The notes under the pieces were generated by a model that was given only the letters and a program-made list of their open reading frames with translations, searched no databases and had not been told where the DNA came from. The translations under genes were made by a program, and so were the position numbers. A DNA stretch of 64,000 nt from positions 7,626,001-7,690,000 of the forward strand of contig NZ_CP107869.1 in the NCBI RefSeq assembly GCF_036013645.1, in the 5' to 3' direction. Of this stretch, positions 1-8,000 are shown one piece after another (positions within the stretch are counted from its first letter, which is position 1; every line of letters begins with the position of its first letter). The DNA comes from Streptomyces sp. NBC_00490 (lineage in GTDB: Bacteria > Actinomycetota > Actinomycetes > Streptomycetales > Streptomycetaceae).

Positions 1-466
1 CCGGGCTCATCCACAGCACGGGGACACCGGGATCGGCGTCCACCGGCGGCTCGGGGTCGTCGAGGTCGGTGCCGGACACCTGGAGCTTGGCCAACTCCTT
101 GGGCCACCCGTCCAACGGCACCGGCGGAAACACCCGCACCTCCGCGGACTTCCCGGTCACCGTGATCCCGGGCAGCGCCTCGGCCTTCCGCCACTCACCC
201 CCACGGGCCCGCCGCACGACCTTCCGGATACGCGCGTCCTGCCAGTCCCGCATGACTTGGGCCCACTGGCCGTCCCCGAGGGAGCGTTCATCGCTGAGCA
301 TGACGAGAACGGCACGTGCGGCGGTCTCGAGGGCGTCGGTACGGGCAGGGGGAGAGGCGCGCTCGATCCGTACCACCAGCGGCAGCACGTACTGCGGCGC
401 CTGATCACGGGCAGTGGCCGAGTGCTGGAAAGGACTATCGCTGGGCGGCGTCGAATCAAGGCTCAC
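1..466 (-). CDS. Peptidyl-tRNA hydrolase (Pth2-like) family protein, partial
   Basis: The gene starts at a GTG at 466 and runs off the left edge, leaving 155 codons. The start is chosen because the frame is open from there to the edge and an AAGG-like ribosome site lies just upstream; the next GTG upstream hits a stop at once. The visible part reads MSLDSTPPSDSPFQHSATAR, then a conserved basic helix (DWQDARIRKVVRRARGGEW) and a DLDDPEPP segment. I recognise this N-terminal arrangement from actinomycete proteins annotated as peptidyl-tRNA hydrolase, in which a Pth2-type catalytic domain follows. That domain lies outside the window, so the function is inferred from family memory. Confidence 0.6.
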   Translation of the reverse strand, partial: MSLDSTPPSDSPFQHSATARDQAPQYVLPLVVRIERASPPARTDALETAARAVLVMLSDERSLGDGQWAQVMRDWQDARIRKVVRRARGGEWRKAEALPGITVTGKSAEVRVFPPVPLDGWPKELAKLQVSGTDLDDPEPPVDADPGVPVLWMSP

Positions 467-480
467 ACCAGCCAACCTTA

Positions 481-541
481 AGGGGCGCGGGGCTGTGTCG
501 ATTTGCGGCTGCCGCCGCGTGGGCGCGACCAGCCACAAACA
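481..541 (-). repeat. Streptomyces-type intergenic repeat, variant copy
   Basis: This GC-rich stretch reads GGGGCGCGGGGCTG followed by a GCGGCTGCCGCCGC hairpin and GGGCGCGACCAGCC. Read on the minus strand it is a variant of the element seen at 10753, 40430, 46855, 47023 and 55549, with CTGGTCGCGC at one end and CCCCGCGCCCCT at the other. It lies between the divergent Pth2-like gene and the ABC ATPase, so it may act as a bidirectional transcription boundary. Confidence 0.6.
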
Positions 542-564
542 ACCCTTGGCCGCCACACGACATC

Positions 565-1434
565 ATGACCACCATGGAACGCGATCTACAGCTGGACAAC
601 GTGGGCCGCCGCTACGGCCTTCGCGGCCCCTGGGTCTTACGAGGCATCCACCTCACCCTCGCCCCCGGCACCCTCACCCGCATAGAAGGCCCGAACGGTA
701 CCGGCAAATCCACGCTCCTCCGCGTACTCGCCCGCCTCGACGCCCCCTCGGAGGGCCGCATCACAGGCCGCCCCCGCACCGCCTACGTCCCCGAACGCTT
801 CCCGTCGGCCCTCCCCTTCACCGCCCTCGGCTACCTGACGCACCTGGCCACGATCCACGGCCTCACCCGAGCCTCGGCGGAGCGAGCCGCGGCCGACACC
901 CTGGAGCGTTTCGGCGCCACCCCCTACGCCCGCACTCCCATGGCCCAGCTCTCCAAGGGCAGCAGCCAGAAGGTCGCCGTCGCCCAGGCCCTCCTCGCCG
1001 AACCGGAGTTGCTCGTCCTGGACGAGGCATGGACCGGCCTCGACGCGGACGCCCGGGCGGAACTGGAGCGCGCGGTCGCCGAGCGCACCGCGGCGGGCGG
1101 GGCGGTGGTGTTCGTCGACCACGACCCGGGCCGGCTGGCGGGGGTGCCCGACGCGACGTACGCCGTGCACGGGGGCGGCCTCCACCGTCGTACGGCACAA
1201 GACACCGCACCCACCGGCCCGCAGGTGACCGTCGTGGCCCAGGGCCCGGCCGGCGGCCGGCTGCCCGCGGACGCGCTCCGGACCGTCGCCACCGCCCAGG
1301 AGACGGAACCGGGCACCTACCGGCTCGCCGTCCCCGCGTCCCACTCGGACGTGCTGCTCCGCACCCTGCTGGCGGCCCGACCGCCGTGGCACGTGGTGAG
1401 CGTGAGCCACGAGACACAGGAAGGCGGCCGATGA
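565..1434 (+). CDS. ABC transporter ATP-binding protein
   Basis: A 289-aa ATPase subunit of an ABC exporter or unclassified ABC system. The Walker A motif GPNGTGKST, signature LSKGSSQKV and Walker B LLVLDEAWTGLD are all present in the expected order, followed by the H-loop FVDHD. A C-terminal extension of about 80 residues follows the ATPase core. I start it at the ATG at 565 (MTTMERDLQL); the ATG at 574 is an alternative. Its stop overlaps the ATG of the next gene by 4 bases (ATGA), so it is translationally coupled to the membrane subunit. The substrate cannot be read from the sequence. Confidence 0.9.
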   Translation: MTTMERDLQLDNVGRRYGLRGPWVLRGIHLTLAPGTLTRIEGPNGTGKSTLLRVLARLDAPSEGRITGRPRTAYVPERFPSALPFTALGYLTHLATIHGLTRASAERAAADTLERFGATPYARTPMAQLSKGSSQKVAVAQALLAEPELLVLDEAWTGLDADARAELERAVAERTAAGGAVVFVDHDPGRLAGVPDATYAVHGGGLHRRTAQDTAPTGPQVTVVAQGPAGGRLPADALRTVATAQETEPGTYRLAVPASHSDVLLRTLLAARPPWHVVSVSHETQEGGR

Positions 1435-2102
1435 CCGCTCTGCTCCGCTACCAGGCCGCCCTGCTCGTACGCTCCCAGCGCTGGCTGCCGCCGTTCATCC
1501 TGTACGTCGCGTTCCTGGGCATCGGCGTGCAGAGCGGCCAGCCGATCCTCGACTCGCTCGGGTACGCGGCCGCCGCGCTGCTGCCCGTCGCGGCCTGGCT
1601 GGTGCGGATCTGCGTGTCCAACGAGCCGCCCGCGGCCCGCGCCTGTGTGTCCGCGGCGGTCGGACCCGCGCGGGCGCACCTCGCCTCCCTGCTGGTGGCA
1701 CTCGCCGCCGCGGCGGCGCTCGGGGCGGTGGCGACTCTCGTCGTGACGCTGATCAGCGATCCGGTGAGCGCCGACCACCAGATGCCGGTGCCACGATGGG
1801 CTGCCGGTGCGGCCGGGCTGATCGCCGCCCTCGCCTGCGCCCTGCTCGGCACGGCCGTCGGCGCGCTCACCACCTGGCCGCTGCTGCGCTCGCCGGGGCG
1901 GGCGGTCCCCACGATGCTGCTCGCGGCCCTGCTGACGATGGTGACGACCGGTTCCCCGGCCCAGGCGGCGGTCCAGGGCCTGGTCACCGGCTCCCGTGAG
2001 GGCACGGTCCCACTGCCGCTGCTGCCCCTGGCCGCGGCCGCCCTGCTCACCGCGGGCGCGACCGCCGTGGCCTGCGTGCTGACGTCCCGCCGCTCACCCT
2101 GA
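1431..2102 (+). CDS. ABC transporter membrane subunit (putative)
   Basis: A 223-aa very hydrophobic protein with about six predicted membrane segments (for example FILYVAFLGIGV, AAALLPVAAWLV, LLVALAAAAALGAVATLVV). It starts at the ATG that overlaps the stop of the upstream ATPase gene, which makes it the natural membrane partner of that ATPase. There is no periplasmic-binding protein nearby, so an export or efflux role is more likely than import; that is inference. The last 9 bases overlap the end of the convergent zinc-ribbon gene. No closer family is recognised. Confidence 0.75.
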   Translation: MTALLRYQAALLVRSQRWLPPFILYVAFLGIGVQSGQPILDSLGYAAAALLPVAAWLVRICVSNEPPAARACVSAAVGPARAHLASLLVALAAAAALGAVATLVVTLISDPVSADHQMPVPRWAAGAAGLIAALACALLGTAVGALTTWPLLRSPGRAVPTMLLAALLTMVTTGSPAQAAVQGLVTGSREGTVPLPLLPLAAAALLTAGATAVACVLTSRRSP

Positions 2103-2273
2103 ACAGGCGGTCCGCTGGGCTTCCTGCCACTCGCACACCGGGCACATCGTGATCCCCTTGTACGACTCCGGGTGCTCCGTCGGCTTCCGGCACAGCACGC
2201 ACTCCGCGTACGGCGGACCGTCGGCGACGGGTGGCTTCGGCGCCGCGCTGATCGTGCAGTAGTCCTCGCTCAT
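2094..2273 (-). CDS. Small zinc-ribbon protein (59 aa)
   Basis: A short gene starting at ATG 2273 behind a GGGGG ribosome site. The product reads MSEDYCTISAAPKPPVADGP and continues with CVLCRKP and CPVCEWQ, giving two CxxC pairs about 19 residues apart, the classical zinc-ribbon spacing. High third-position GC and the good ribosome site support a real gene. Its 3' end overlaps the convergent ABC permease gene by 9 bases. Function is unknown; such proteins usually act as small nucleic-acid or protein adaptors. Confidence 0.7.
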   Translation of the reverse strand: MSEDYCTISAAPKPPVADGPPYAECVLCRKPTEHPESYKGITMCPVCEWQEAQRTACSG

Positions 2274-2291
2274 ACCCCCAGCGTAGGACGG

Positions 2292-3164
2292 TCAGTGCCG
2301 ACCGCCGCCCGCCCCGATCAACTCGGACACCTTCACGAACCGGTACCCCTTGGCCCGCAGCTCCGGCACGATCGTCCGGACGGCCCGCTCGGTCGTCGGG
2401 GCGGCGCTGCGGGTGCAGTGCATGACGACCACGGAACCGGGCCGGACCCCGTCCAGCACCTGCCGGGCCACGGCGTCCGCGTCCGTCGCGAAGGCGTCCC
2501 CGCTGACCACGTCCCACTGCACGACGGTGACACCGGCCGGGGTGAGCGCCTTGAGGGCCTCGCGGTCGTAGCAGCCGCCGGGGAAGCGGAAGTAGGGCCG
2601 CGCGTCCGGGACGCCCGCCTTCCGGAAGGCGGTGTACGCGTGCTCGACGTCGGCCCGCATGCGGTCCCGCGGGACCGTCGGCAGCCCGTAGCAGTCGCCG
2701 GTGAAGGCGTAGTGGCTGTACGAGTGGTTCGCCACCTCGAAGAGCGGGTCCCGTCCGATCGACCGCGCCTGCGTCGGGTACTCCTCGGCCCACCGCCCCG
2801 TCATGAACACGGTGGCCGGCACCTTCAGCGCCCGCAGGGCCGCGATGAGCCGCGGATTGTCGAAGTGCTCGCCGGCCGCGGCCCGGGGCCCCTGGTCCGC
2901 GGTCATGTCGGCGTCGAAGGTGAGCGCGACCGTCCTGCCGTGCGTGCGGGGGCCGTTCTTGAAAACGGTCGTGAGCCCGGCGGGGCCCGGGGCGAGGGTC
3001 GGGGGCCGGGAGGGCGCGGCGGGGGCGGAGGGGGCCGGACGGGTGGCGCGGGGTGCCTCGGGGGCGGCGGTGCAGGCGGTGAGGGCGGCGCCGAGTGCGC
3101 AGACGGCAGCTACTTGTCGTACTCGAATGATCACCGTATGAACATAACGGGATGAATCGGGCAC
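2292..3164 (-). CDS. Polysaccharide deacetylase lipoprotein (CE4/NodB domain)
   Basis: A surface-anchored CE4-type deacetylase of 290 aa, probably removing acetyl groups from peptidoglycan, chitin or another N-acetylated polymer. The N-terminus has a basic stretch, a hydrophobic core and a lipobox LTAC, then a Pro/Ala-rich linker. All CE4 motifs are visible: TFDAD (catalytic base and metal Asp), HSYSH (metal histidines), RFPGG, WDVVSGD and VVVMHC. The GTG at 3164 is used here; a GTG at 3134 (reading IIRVRQVAAV) would give a more typical lipoprotein signal and may be the true start. Confidence 0.88.
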   Translation of the reverse strand: MPDSSRYVHTVIIRVRQVAAVCALGAALTACTAAPEAPRATRPAPSAPAAPSRPPTLAPGPAGLTTVFKNGPRTHGRTVALTFDADMTADQGPRAAAGEHFDNPRLIAALRALKVPATVFMTGRWAEEYPTQARSIGRDPLFEVANHSYSHYAFTGDCYGLPTVPRDRMRADVEHAYTAFRKAGVPDARPYFRFPGGCYDREALKALTPAGVTVVQWDVVSGDAFATDADAVARQVLDGVRPGSVVVMHCTRSAAPTTERAVRTIVPELRAKGYRFVKVSELIGAGGGRH

Positions 3165-3223
3165 ATCCCGGATTGCTGACGCTCACGCGCCGGGAGGCGG
3201 GGCCCGCCTCCCGGCACGGGGTC

Positions 3224-4591
3224 CTACCTGCGCCAGGGCCCCGTCACCGCGAACGTCGTCCCGGGCGTGTAGCAGTTGACGTACATCGTGTCGCCGTCGG
3301 GGGAGAAGGTGACCCCCGCGAACTCGCCCCACTCCGGTGCCTCGGGCGTCCCGATGTTCTGGGCGTTGCGGGCCATCGCGTACACCTCGCCCCGGCGCGT
3401 GACGCCGTACACGTGCTGTGCGCCGTTGCCGTCCTCGCAGACCATCAGGCCGCCGCTGGGGGCGAGGCAGATGTTGTCGGGGGACTCGCCGGGCAGCTGG
3501 ACGTCGGTGTCCGGGCCGAAGACGATCACCAGGGTCAGACGGCGCGACGACGGGTCGTAGCGCCAGATCTGGCCGAAGTGGTCCGCGGCCGAGCCCTCCG
3601 CGCTGTGGGCGAAGGACGACACGAAGTACACGCACCGGCCGCCCCAGTAGCAGCCCTCCAGCTTCTGCGCGTGCGTGATGCCCTTCGGGCCGAAGTCCTG
3701 GAGGCGGATGGGGGTCTGGGTGGCCAGCGGGTCCGGTACGTCGACCCACTCGACGCCCTCGAAGCACGCGCCCGTCTCCTGGATCGAGGACAGGTCCGGT
3801 ACGCCGGGCACGCGCATCGCCTGGAGCTTTCCGCCCGCGCGCAGCGAACCCAGACCGCCCAGCGGCTTGTTCGGCAGGAAGCGGTAGAAGAGGCCGAACG
3901 GCTTGAGGAAGGCGTCCTCGGTCTCGTAGACGATGCCGCGCTGGGGGTCGACGGCGATCGCCTCGTGCTGGAAGCGGCCCATCGCGGTCAGCGGGACCGC
4001 TCCGGAGCGGCGCGGGTCGGCGCCGTCGACCTCGAAGATGAAGCCGTGGTCCTTGGTGTAGCCGTTGGTGCCGGCCTTGTCCTCGGTCTCCTCGCAGGTC
4101 AGCCAGGTGCCCCAAGGGGTGGGCCCGCCCGCGCAGTTGACGGCGGTGCCGGCGATGGCGACCCGCTCGGACAGGACCTTGTTGCGGCCGTCGAGCGTGA
4201 GGGCCGTACAGCCGCCCTTGCCCATCGGGTCGTAGGTGAGGCCGTCGATCGTCGGGACGGGGATTCTGCCGGTGACGCGGTTCTCGTGGTTGCGGACCAG
4301 ATGGACGCGGCCGTGTCTGCCGGCGAAGGCGGACATGCCGTCGTGGTTGGAGGGGACCTGGCCCTCACCGGAGCGGAGCTGGTCGCCCTCACGGGAGAGG
4401 ACCCGGTAGCGGAAACCTTCCGGCAGATCGAGCAGGCCGTTCGGGTCGGGGACGAGCGGGCCGTAGCCGGTGTGGCCGAGGTTCTGAGCGGCGGCGGTGC
4501 CCGTGAAGAGTTCGGAGAGGGCGCCGGTGAAGGCGATTCCCGCCCCCAAGGCGCCGGAGCGGACGAGCACCTGACGTCGTGTTGCGGACAT
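3224..4591 (-). CDS. PhoX-family (DUF839) alkaline phosphatase-like protein, Tat-exported
   Basis: A 455-aa protein that begins MSATRRQVLVRSGALGAGIA, a twin-arginine-type signal (TRRQVL) ending near TAAAQN. The body has features of PhoX/DUF839 enzymes: NHDGM, HLVRNHEN, TPWGTWLTCEET, HEAIAVD and DNICLAPSGGLMVCEDG. PhoX enzymes are secreted phosphomonoesterases that use Ca and Fe. I start at ATG 4591 rather than an earlier in-frame codon at 4645 because a GGAAGG ribosome site lies just upstream and the Tat signal then sits at the N-terminus. No PHO box was recognised close to the start. Confidence 0.88.
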   Translation of the reverse strand: MSATRRQVLVRSGALGAGIAFTGALSELFTGTAAAQNLGHTGYGPLVPDPNGLLDLPEGFRYRVLSREGDQLRSGEGQVPSNHDGMSAFAGRHGRVHLVRNHENRVTGRIPVPTIDGLTYDPMGKGGCTALTLDGRNKVLSERVAIAGTAVNCAGGPTPWGTWLTCEETEDKAGTNGYTKDHGFIFEVDGADPRRSGAVPLTAMGRFQHEAIAVDPQRGIVYETEDAFLKPFGLFYRFLPNKPLGGLGSLRAGGKLQAMRVPGVPDLSSIQETGACFEGVEWVDVPDPLATQTPIRLQDFGPKGITHAQKLEGCYWGGRCVYFVSSFAHSAEGSAADHFGQIWRYDPSSRRLTLVIVFGPDTDVQLPGESPDNICLAPSGGLMVCEDGNGAQHVYGVTRRGEVYAMARNAQNIGTPEAPEWGEFAGVTFSPDGDTMYVNCYTPGTTFAVTGPWRR

Positions 4592-4681
4592 GGAGCAGCA
4601 ACCTTCCTGCTGGCGGACAGGATGTGACGCCGCTGTGTCTATCACCTGGCGCGGGCTGCGGGAACCACGCGCGTAGAGGTG

Positions 4682-5458
4682 TCACCTGTCGGTGGGGTGC
4701 TCCTGGGCCCTCTCCAGGAAGCGCAGCAGCTCCACCGGGAAGGGGAGGACCAGGGTGGAGTTCTTCTCGGCGGCCACCGCCACCACCGTCTGGAGCAACC
4801 GCAGCTGGAGCGCGGCCGGCTGCTCGGACATCTCCTTCGCGGCCTCGGCGAGTTTCTTCGACGCCTGGAGTTCGGCGTCCGCGTTGATGATCCGGGCGCG
4901 GCGCTCGCGGTCGGCCTCCGCCTGCCGGGCCATGGAGCGCTTCATCGCGTCCGGCAGCGACACGTCCTTGATCTCCACGCGGTCGACCTGCACACCCCAG
5001 CCGACGGCCGGGCTGTCGATCATCAGTTCCAGGCCCTCGTTGAGCTTCTCGCGGTTGGAGAGCAGGTCGTCCAGTTCGCTCTTGCCGATGATCGAGCGCA
5101 GGGACGTCTGCGCCATCTGGGAGACCGCGAACTTGTAGTCCTCGACCTTCACGAGCGCGCTCGCCGCGTCGACCACCCGGAAGTAGACGACCGCGTCCAC
5201 CCGCACCGTCACGTTGTCCCGGGTGATGCCCTCCTGGGCCGGGACCGGCAGCGTGACGATCTGCATGTTGACCTTGTGCATCCGGTCCACGAACGGGACC
5301 ACCATCGTGAACCCGGGCGCCCGCACGCCGTCCGCCAGCCGCCCGAGCCGGAAGACCACCCCGCGCTCGTACTGCTTGACGACCCGCGCCCCGGCGGCGA
5401 CATAGACCACGCCGGCGGAACCGGCTGCCACGGCCACGGTCAGGAGCTCCTGGAGCAT
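4682..5458 (-). CDS. SPFH/Band 7 (slipin-type) membrane protein
   Basis: A 258-aa stomatin/slipin relative. It has one N-terminal membrane segment (LLTVAVAAGSAGVVYVAAG), then the Band 7 core (YERGVVFRLGRL, GFTMVVPFVDRMHKV, QEGITRDNVTVRVDAVVYFRV), a charged coiled region rich in Glu/Arg/Ala (EADRERRARIINADAELQAS) and a hydrophobic tail. Such proteins oligomerise in membranes and organise lipid domains or partner proteases. The start at ATG 5458 has a GAGGGGG ribosome site. No NfeD-type protease partner is adjacent. Confidence 0.9.
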   Translation of the reverse strand: MLQELLTVAVAAGSAGVVYVAAGARVVKQYERGVVFRLGRLADGVRAPGFTMVVPFVDRMHKVNMQIVTLPVPAQEGITRDNVTVRVDAVVYFRVVDAASALVKVEDYKFAVSQMAQTSLRSIIGKSELDDLLSNREKLNEGLELMIDSPAVGWGVQVDRVEIKDVSLPDAMKRSMARQAEADRERRARIINADAELQASKKLAEAAKEMSEQPAALQLRLLQTVVAVAAEKNSTLVLPFPVELLRFLERAQEHPTDR

Positions 5459-5564
5459 GGCGACCCCCTCACTGAGAGGCCTGTTTGTCCGCTCCTGCAA
5501 CGATATGCCCGGTGCCTGGTCCGAGGCTACGGACCAGGCACCGGGGTGGATCGCGTGCCGCGTC

Positions 5565-7022
5565 CTACTGCGCGGTGACCCGCACCGGCTCCGTGCCGAC
5601 CGCGCTGTGCCGCTCGGCCCAGTTCTCCAGGGCCGTACGGCAGGCGTGATCCAGGTGGTGCAGACCGGACAGGTCCAGCTCCACCGGGCGGTCCTGCGGC
5701 AGGGACTCCAGGCTGTCGAGGATCTTCGGCAGCCGCAGGAAGGTCGCGTTGCCCGACAGATACGCCTGGACGGGGCCGGCGCCCTTGTCCACGACCTCCA
5801 GCTTCAGGTGCGAGGCCTCCCAGGCGGTCTTGGCGACGGCCAGCGCGAGGCCGATGAGGACGCCCTCGAACATGCTGACCGCGACGATCGACACGGCCGT
5901 GACCACCAGGATCAGCGCCTCACCGCGGTGCTCGCGCCACAGCGACACGATCTCCCGTACGGGGATCAGCTTGGCTCCGGAGTAGACCAGGATGCCCGCG
6001 AGCGCCGGGATCGGGATGTAGGCGAGGGCACCCGGCAACAGCGCCGCGAACAGCAGCAGCCAGACGCCGTGCATCACCCGGGACGCCTTGGTCTTCGCGC
6101 CCGCCTGGACGTTCGCCGCACTGCGCACGATCACCGCGGTCATCGGCAGCGCGCCGAGGACACCGCAGAGCGCGTTGCCCGCGCCCTGCGCGACCAGTTC
6201 CTTGTCGTACGCGGTGCGCGGCCCGTCGTGCATCCGGTCCACGGCCGCCGCGCTGAACAGCGACTCGGCGGACGCGATCAAGGTGAACGCGACGATCGTG
6301 GCGAGCACACCGATGTTCGCGAGCTCACCGAAGGCGGTGAAGGACGGCGGCTGGATGGAGCCCAGCAGCCCCTGCACCTCGACCGTCGCCACCGGCATGG
6401 AGAACGCCAGAGCGGCGAGCGTGGCCAGACCGACCGCGGCGAGCGGGCCGGGCACGGTGCGCACCTTCCCCGGCATGCGCTTCCACAGCACGAGCACGGC
6501 GATGGTGCCGACACCGAGTCCGAGCGAGGCCAGCGCCCCGGTGTTCCCGACGGCGTCCACGAGCGCGCCGGGCAGCCCGGCTATCTTCCCGAGGCCCGAG
6601 GCGGGTGCCTTGGCGTCGGCCATCGCGTACAGCTGTCCGGCGATCAGTACGAGGCCGATGCCGGCGAGCATGCCCTCGACGACGGAGACCGAGATGGCCC
6701 GGAACCAGCGGCCCAGCTTCAGGGTGCCCATGAGGATCTGGAGCACGCCCGTGGCCAGCACGATCACGCCGAGCACGGGCAGCCCGAACTCCTGGACCGC
6801 CTCGAAGACCAGCACGGTCAGGCCCGCCGCCGGTCCGGAGACCTGGAGGCTGCTGCCGCGCATGAGACCGGTGACGATGCCGCCCACGATGCCGGTGACA
6901 AGTCCGAGCTCCGCCGGCACGCCGGAGGCGACGGCGACGCCCACGCACAGCGGGAGCGCGACCAGGAAGACGACCAGGGAGGCGGCGAAGTCCCGCCGCA
7001 GGTGGGGGTATTTGGTCATCAT
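5565..7022 (-). CDS. SulP-family anion (probably bicarbonate) transporter with STAS domain
   Basis: About 485 aa, with roughly 10-12 membrane segments opening with PHLRRDFAASLVVFLVALPLCVGVA, a SulP hallmark, and a C-terminal STAS domain (near LDLSGLHHLDHACRTALENW). SulP proteins move sulfate, bicarbonate or other anions. The gene directly follows and overlaps a beta-carbonic anhydrase gene, which argues for bicarbonate. The exact start is uncertain: the ATG pair at 7022/7019 and a GTG at 7031, which would overlap the upstream stop as GTGA, are all in frame. Confidence 0.9.
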   Translation of the reverse strand: MMTKYPHLRRDFAASLVVFLVALPLCVGVAVASGVPAELGLVTGIVGGIVTGLMRGSSLQVSGPAAGLTVLVFEAVQEFGLPVLGVIVLATGVLQILMGTLKLGRWFRAISVSVVEGMLAGIGLVLIAGQLYAMADAKAPASGLGKIAGLPGALVDAVGNTGALASLGLGVGTIAVLVLWKRMPGKVRTVPGPLAAVGLATLAALAFSMPVATVEVQGLLGSIQPPSFTAFGELANIGVLATIVAFTLIASAESLFSAAAVDRMHDGPRTAYDKELVAQGAGNALCGVLGALPMTAVIVRSAANVQAGAKTKASRVMHGVWLLLFAALLPGALAYIPIPALAGILVYSGAKLIPVREIVSLWREHRGEALILVVTAVSIVAVSMFEGVLIGLALAVAKTAWEASHLKLEVVDKGAGPVQAYLSGNATFLRLPKILDSLESLPQDRPVELDLSGLHHLDHACRTALENWAERHSAVGTEPVRVTAQ

Positions 7023-7027
7023 CGCGA

Positions 7028-7606
7028 TCACAGCGCTTCGAAGGTGTCGGTGTCCGCGCGGTGTTCCCGCACGGCGCCGGTGTGGACCTCGTAGTACCAG
7101 GCACGGAGCGTGAGTTGACGATCCGTCAACTTCTTCTCGATGAACGGGTAGGAGCGCAGCCGCAGCAGCTGCGTCAGGACGTGGCTCTGCACGCCCTCGG
7201 CGACGCACGGGTCCTCGGACGCTCCCGAGGGGCGCGGCGCGGCGTGCGCGAGCCAGTCGCGCACGGCGGGTACGGCGGTCAGGTCGTCGCCGCGCACCAG
7301 GGCGCCGACGGCGCCGCAGTGCGAGTGGCCGCAGACCACGATGTCGCTGACGCCGAGCACTTCCACGGCGTACTCGATGGTGGCCGCCTCACTGGTGGGG
7401 AGCTCGGAGGTGTACGGCGGGACGATGTTGCCGGCGGTGCGCAGCTCGAAGAGCTCGCCGGGGCCGGCGCCCGTGATCAGGGCCGGGACGACCCTGGAGT
7501 CGGAGCAGGTGATGAACAGGACCTGAGGGGACTGGCCTTCTGCGAGTCTGGCGAACTCCTCAGGGCGCTGTCCGAACAGACGGGCGTTGTCGATGAGGGG
7601 CTGCAT
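7028..7606 (-). CDS. Beta-class carbonic anhydrase
   Basis: A 192-aa enzyme interconverting CO2 and bicarbonate. Zinc ligands and catalytic residues are all visible: CSDSR gives Cys34, Asp36 and Arg38, and CGHSHCG gives His94 and Cys97. Length and motif spacing fit the beta class. The ATG at 7606 has a GGAGGAG ribosome site. The stop lies within a few bases of the SulP start, so both are likely one transcript supplying or exchanging bicarbonate. Confidence 0.95.
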   Translation of the reverse strand: MQPLIDNARLFGQRPEEFARLAEGQSPQVLFITCSDSRVVPALITGAGPGELFELRTAGNIVPPYTSELPTSEAATIEYAVEVLGVSDIVVCGHSHCGAVGALVRGDDLTAVPAVRDWLAHAAPRPSGASEDPCVAEGVQSHVLTQLLRLRSYPFIEKKLTDRQLTLRAWYYEVHTGAVREHRADTDTFEAL

Positions 7607-8000
7607 GTGGTGACTCCTCCTGGCGCGCCTGCAGCGGCGCGTCGGACGTACATGACAGGTGGGGGGTACTGCCGTTATCTGTGAGGCAGAGCTCTGGTCG
7701 AAGCCTCACTGGCTGTGTGCGCGGTCGCGAACGGTGCCGTGATAGCGAAGAGGGTGAGCGGGAGTGGACTCACGGCAGGGGTGGAGATCCCGGTTCGTAT
7801 CGGTTTGTCCCGCAACATGCGTCCCCCTCCCGGTAATTCACGGCTCACGTGCTTGCCAAGACATGGTCAATGCCTGGTCAAGAAACACGTTAACCCTGCA
7901 AAGTTGTTTGCAGGGTTAACTTAACGTTTCGAGCTGAAGAGAGCCTGAAAAGCGTAGGTCCGTGGCGGGAACCTGCCCTTGACCTGCGAGAGTTCGCCGG
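7607..8000. other. Intergenic region upstream of carbonic anhydrase
   Basis: No convincing gene was found; a 69-codon plus-strand frame has no homology I recognise and no good ribosome site. The stretch holds the carbonic anhydrase promoter region, two direct TGGTCA hexamers 11 bases apart (7865 and 7876), and the perfect inverted repeat at 7889-7920. Confidence 0.5.
7889..7920 (-). terminator. Perfect 14-bp inverted repeat, probable terminator
   Basis: The arms GTTAACCCTGCAAA and TTTGCAGGGTTAAC are exact complements around a GTTG loop. It lies about 80 bases beyond the stop of the zapE-like gene, and on the minus strand it is followed by a T-rich stretch (GTGTTTCTTG), as expected for an intrinsic terminator of that gene. 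Its AT-rich arms and perfect symmetry also fit a protein-binding operator. Confidence 0.6.

Noticed and set aside
7715..7924. A 69-codon plus-strand frame in the carbonic anhydrase upstream gap
   Set aside because: It ends inside the perfect inverted repeat, has no ribosome site and no recognisable protein features.
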